The translations under genes and the position numbers were made by a program. Of a stretch of DNA of 64,000 nucleotides, positions 60,277 to 64,000 are shown in pieces. Source of the DNA: Cenococcum geophilum 1.58 (lineage: Eukaryota > Ascomycota > Dothideomycetes > Gloniales > Gloniaceae); NCBI GenBank assembly GCA_001692895.1, contig KV748197.1, forward strand, positions 1,245,813 to 1,309,812, written 5' to 3'. The notes beneath the pieces are model-generated. The model did no database searches and had not been told where the DNA came from. It was given only the letters and a program-made list of their open reading frames with translations. Every line of letters starts with the position of its first letter. Positions within the stretch are counted from its first letter, which is position 1.

Positions 60277-63200
60277 CTATTTGCCAGATGGAATAGAAAT
60301 TTGATGTCGAATATCTACTAAATTCAATTGCTTTATCCATGCTTNATGCTTTTNACGGGGTAGGACCTTAGTAAGGCCATNGGCAGGCATCTTGTCTGTC
60401 GGGACCCATNGGACGTTAATCTTTTTGTCTTGGACTTCCTGTCTAAGCNAGTGCTGATGCACGTCGATATGTCGAAGCTTGGTGTCCAGTTTTGGTGTAT
60501 CTTGTCTTAGCAGGCGGATAGTCTGCATATTGTCGCATAGCAGGGTAAATTCGCGCTCTATATTGAAGCCAATTGCCTNAAAGAATCGCTGCCACNAGAT
60601 GATCTCAACAGCAGCAGTAGACAGGGAGAGAAGCTCCGCTTNGGTAGTCGAGCGAGTCACCNATCGCTGTAGGGTTGCTTTNNAATCGATTAGGCCTCCG
60701 AATAGGATAAATAGGTATCCTTGAGAGCTCCGTCTAGTCTCCTTATGGTCCGCAAATGCTGCATCGGATGCTCCGTAAAAAGTAACGTCTTCTCCTTTGG
60801 GGTTTCTAAAGTAGACATGGGCTCCAAATACTTCGCCAGAGTATTTGATAGCTATAGATTTTGTTTTAAGACAGTAGGCAATAGCTTGGTTTGCCGCGTC
60901 AAGGTGTCTTTAATTTGGATTGGTAAGGAATTCGGCCAGCTTAGAATGCGTCTTGGCAATATCAGGTCTTCCAAATACGGTGAGGTGTGCAAGAGACCCT
61001 ACTCGTTGCTGGTAGGCTAGAGTCCTTTAAGGGTTCGTCTGCTGGTTAGACGGAATCAGTTCTTCGGCAGGAAGTGGTGACTTAGGAAATCTTTCTGGTG
61101 GTTGAATATTAAATCGATTGGCTATCTTTTCGATATAGGAGTCTTGGCAAAGCCAGAGCTTCCTACTTGCTCGATCTCGACTGATTCGAATACCTAGGAA
61201 CCACTGTAGGTCTCCTAGTGCACGGATCTCGTATTGGTGCAGCAATTTTGCTTNAAATTCTTNAAGTCTTGAAAGGTCCTTTTTGGCAAATAGGACGGCT
61301 ATATCGTCTANATAGAAGAAGACAATAAGTCGTCCATCGGTAAATAGGCAGTTAGTGCCTGGTACTGGTTCTAATCCAAATTTAGCTAGTGTATTGGTAA
61401 GTTCTTTGTACCAAAGTAGTGGTGAGATTTTTAATCCATATAGCGCCATAAGTAGCTTTAGGACATGTCCGTTTTAATCAAATCCTTCTGGGCAGTAGCA
61501 GTAGATTGGTTTACTGAGCTTGGCGTTTATAAATGCGTTTACAGCGTCATACTGTCGAATTTCCAGGTCGAATGCGGCTGCTATAGCCATGAGAGCACGG
61601 AATATTCGAGCAGCTAGGGTAGCTGCATAGGTCTCTTCCTTAGTAATCTGCAGGTCTCCGCGGACGCATAGTCGAGCCTTGAGCTTCTGAAGATATCCGT
61701 CACTGTCGAACTTATATTTGAAGACCCATTTCAGTGGAAGGATCTGCTTATTGCTTGCTTCTTTTTTTGGTACAGATTCGAATGTCCCTTGGCGTTTTAG
61801 ATCGTTGTATTCTTTTTCCATGGCCTTTTGAAAGCCAGTAGTCAAAGGGTGCTTTCTTAGCTCTTTTAGGTTCCTTAGTTTAAGAGGAAGATTGTCCCGA
61901 TGTAGAGATAAGGGTAAGGATCTAGCTCGGCTGATGTCCTTTACTAGTCCTATGGCAAAGCCAGCGTAGTAACCAAATAGGGTAGATAGATTGGCTATTG
62001 CTGTTGCATATGCTTGACGTTGAGCTCGTTTTAATCCTTCTGGTAGGATGAGGTCGGCAGAAGGTTTGGCCGAGACTTCGTTAGCTTGTGGAGCTGTATT
62101 CAACGGTTCTGATGAACTGCTTTGCTGGGTAGGACTTGCTTTAATTATATCCAGGATGTCGTCTTGAAGTCCTTGTGGTGAGGTGTTCGATTCTGGCAGA
62201 TCTGGAGATACCGTCCTGCTTGGTGTCGGTAACTGCTCAGTATCCTTTATAGGAGGCTCTGCCGAATCGTTTGATTCAGATGTAGTCGTTTGATCTACAT
62301 TTGAGGTAGGTCTATATAGGATAGATTCATCCTCAGACTCATCCTTGCGGAGAGGTTCTGGTAGACTGATCGTCTGTAGGGTGTCCTCCAATGCTTCCCT
62401 TAGCAGGTAGTCGATGTTCTGACCCTTGGGGTCATAGAACGAGGTCTTGTCAAATGTGACGTCTCTGGTTCGAATGACTTTGTGGAGACTTGGAATCCAG
62501 ATTCGGTAGATATTAGTCGAATCGTAGCCGACTAGGTGTCCAATCGACGCACGAGGACCTAGCTTATCTCCCCTTTTGACTCTTTTGTCTAGCGTATAGG
62601 TCTTGCAGCCATATACGTGCATATGGGTAAGTGATGGCGGCTTGCCGTAGGCAATCTCGTACGGAGTTTTCCACCCTAGCTGCTCATTTGGTGTTCGATT
62701 GAGGGCGTATCCAGCAGCAAGGAACGCCTCTGGTCCTAGAGACGGGGGTAAGGAAGCTTCTAGCTGTATAGCCCTAGACCGTTCCATAAGGGTTCGTCCA
62801 GATCGTTTAGCTCCGCCATTTTGTTCCTCTGTATACGGGGCTCGGCATTTAAAAGTAATGCCTTCGTCTGCGCACCATGTCTGTAGGGTGTCTCCTGTCT
62901 GTCCAAAAGCTCGTTCGTCATCGCTCCAGAAGAAGACGACGTCTTGGTGGAATCGTATTTTGATCAGCTGGTGAGTCTTACGAATGGTAGGTAGGATAGT
63001 AGCTTTGTTTTTATTCTTTGCGGTAAATACAAAGTTAAATTTGGAATACGTGCAATAGAAGTGCATTACGTATCTATTGCCGTTGTACCCTGGTTCTCCA
63101 AGGGTAATGATATCGAATGCTACCTGCTTAAATGGTCGAGTGGCTGGAAATTTGTGTTCTCGTCTTCGAGAGATCTGCTATGTGTGCTTTGATATTGAGC

Positions 63201-64000
63201 AAACTTCACATTCGATTTTGAGCGGTGCTCGTTCGTTGATTAGCTCTTCAAGCTCTGCGCCATTGACGTGCTTAGGAAGCTGCTCAATAGCGTTAGGTCC
63301 TGCATGGCCAAGTATTTTGTGCCATTTTGTAGCTGTGGCTCCTACTGGTTTATGGGCCATTCTGCTTGGTTAATGTCTTCTTGTTAAGAAGGTCGATTGA
63401 GTTGTCGAATCTAGGGTAGGCTCTCTGTGCATTAGTGCCCAGTGGCCCCCTAGTTGTTTCGCATAGCATACTGTTTTATCAGTTGCTAGACAGTAGAGTA
63501 AGTTTCGTCCTAAGTCGAAATGGATATCGTTATCTGTAGCCCTTGATAGTGCTACGATATTTGTAAATATGGTGGGTACCAATGCTATATGGGATAGCTT
63601 CATCTTTAAGCTCCCAGTAGGTGTATTAACAGTAATGGTTACTGTTCCGTAAGCTTGAATCTTTTTAAAATTTCCGCCAGCAATTAGGTAGTCGTCTTCT
63701 ATAGCTGGGTAGGAGAAGGTAAAGTCTTCTTGGTTGTTGTAGACGTGGGTATCTGCACCAGGGTCGAGTATCTAGGTGTTCTGGAGTTTGAATGGAGTTT
63801 GACCAGTACTAAACACGGCAGCATGGCTAGTTGGGGTTTTAGAAGGTAGGGTTTTAAAATTAAAATTAATTGTAGATTCTGTGTTCTTCTGATCATTTTT
63901 CTATTCTCTTTTTTGAATGAGGTTAACGATGCGTTTAATCCAAGGTGTAGATAAAATCTTTTCTTCTACTTCCTTCTGGACGTCTGGGTTTGGCTTTCAT
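60277..64000 (-). pseudogene. Copia gag-pol polyprotein, partial, with in-frame stops
   Basis: Reading leftwards: protease ILDPGADTHVY (about 63735-63775). The gag-pre-integrase reads KWHKILGHAG...CEVC (63178-63345). The integrase core reads YTEEQNGGAKRSGRTLMERS (about 62.6-63.06 kb). The RT has PLKWVFKYKFDSDG, then a TAA where CAA is expected (about 61474), MALYGLKISP and FFY-x-DDIAVLF with an N in the V codon at 61311. RNase H has STT-x-AELLSLSTAA and MPA-x-GLTKVL, ending at 60277. Stops lie at about 63363, 63177, 61472, 61025 and 60910. Fourteen N bases occur between 60345 and 61311. The gag N-terminus lies outside the window. Confidence 0.9.

Larger units (their letters stand above)
59890..64000 (-). 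mobile_element. Copia LTR retrotransposon, 3' part, comparatively young
   Basis: The 3' LTR is at 59890-60104, followed by a minus-strand polypurine tract (AGGGGGGTA, 60105-60112). Coding remnants run to the window edge in the order protease, gag-pre-integrase, integrase, RT, RNase H, which is the Copia order. It sits in Gypsy A copy 2 after AGCTT (59885-59889). Only about five or six in-frame stops occur in 3.7 kb, far fewer than in the other elements. The 5' LTR lies outside the window. Confidence 0.92.

Overview
The window looks like a filamentous ascomycete genome, most likely a plant-associated Dothideomycete/Pleosporalean (inference). Supporting this are short 48-113 bp GT-AG introns, a secreted polyglycine-hydrolase-type protease of the kind known from Epicoccum and Bipolaris/Cochliobolus, a fungal rhodopsin-like membrane protein, and long TA-rich tracts where every coding frame is broken by TAG/TAA at former Gln and Trp codons. 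That last pattern is the footprint of repeat-induced point mutation (RIP). About 80% of the window is transposon-derived. Only two protein genes look intact. LAYOUT: 1-2.7 kb holds a degraded Gypsy fragment (minus) cut by an LTR-like piece. 3.5-5.6 kb is an intact secreted polyglycine hydrolase gene. 5.9-8.6 kb has two hAT-type non-autonomous elements (8-bp target duplications), the first containing a GC-rich palindromic repeat array and a nested TA-flanked MITE. 8.6-9.8 kb is a host gene broken by a CAG-to-TAG type stop. 10.5-24.1 kb is one full-length LINE with an 18-bp target duplication, split inside its reverse-transcriptase active site by a full-length chromovirus Gypsy (Gypsy A, TSD CTTCG). 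24.1-30.4 kb is a gene island: MFS transporter remnant, broken rhodopsin-like gene, and an intact five-exon type-B carboxylesterase. 30.6-37.0 kb is a 6.4-kb DNA transposon with 22-bp inverted repeats and a 9-bp target duplication, carrying a DUF6589-like gene and a RecQ-like helicase gene, both mutated. 37.1-47.5 kb has two degraded Gypsy fragments and a full-length Gypsy B (TSD ATTAG). 47.5-64 kb is a deep nest: LINE copy 2, cut by a small LTR element (TSD ATAGC), whose 5' LTR is cut by a 1.44-kb relative of the 30.6-kb transposon (TSD GGCACCGCG). The same LINE is cut by a second, inverted Gypsy A, itself cut by a comparatively young Copia that runs off the right edge. MOST NOTABLE: the 30.6-kb transposon and its 48-kb relative end in roughly 100-bp hairpins. 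Their pairing is kept while the sequences differ between ends, and the large element contains 20 exact copies of the octamer ATATCCGC/GCGGATAT. Together with a self-encoded RecQ helicase this suggests a DNA-transposon system that recognises terminal structure. I cannot match it to a described superfamily from sequence alone. The two intact host genes are both secreted hydrolases standing as small islands in RIP-mutated DNA, a typical setting for fast-evolving plant-interaction genes.
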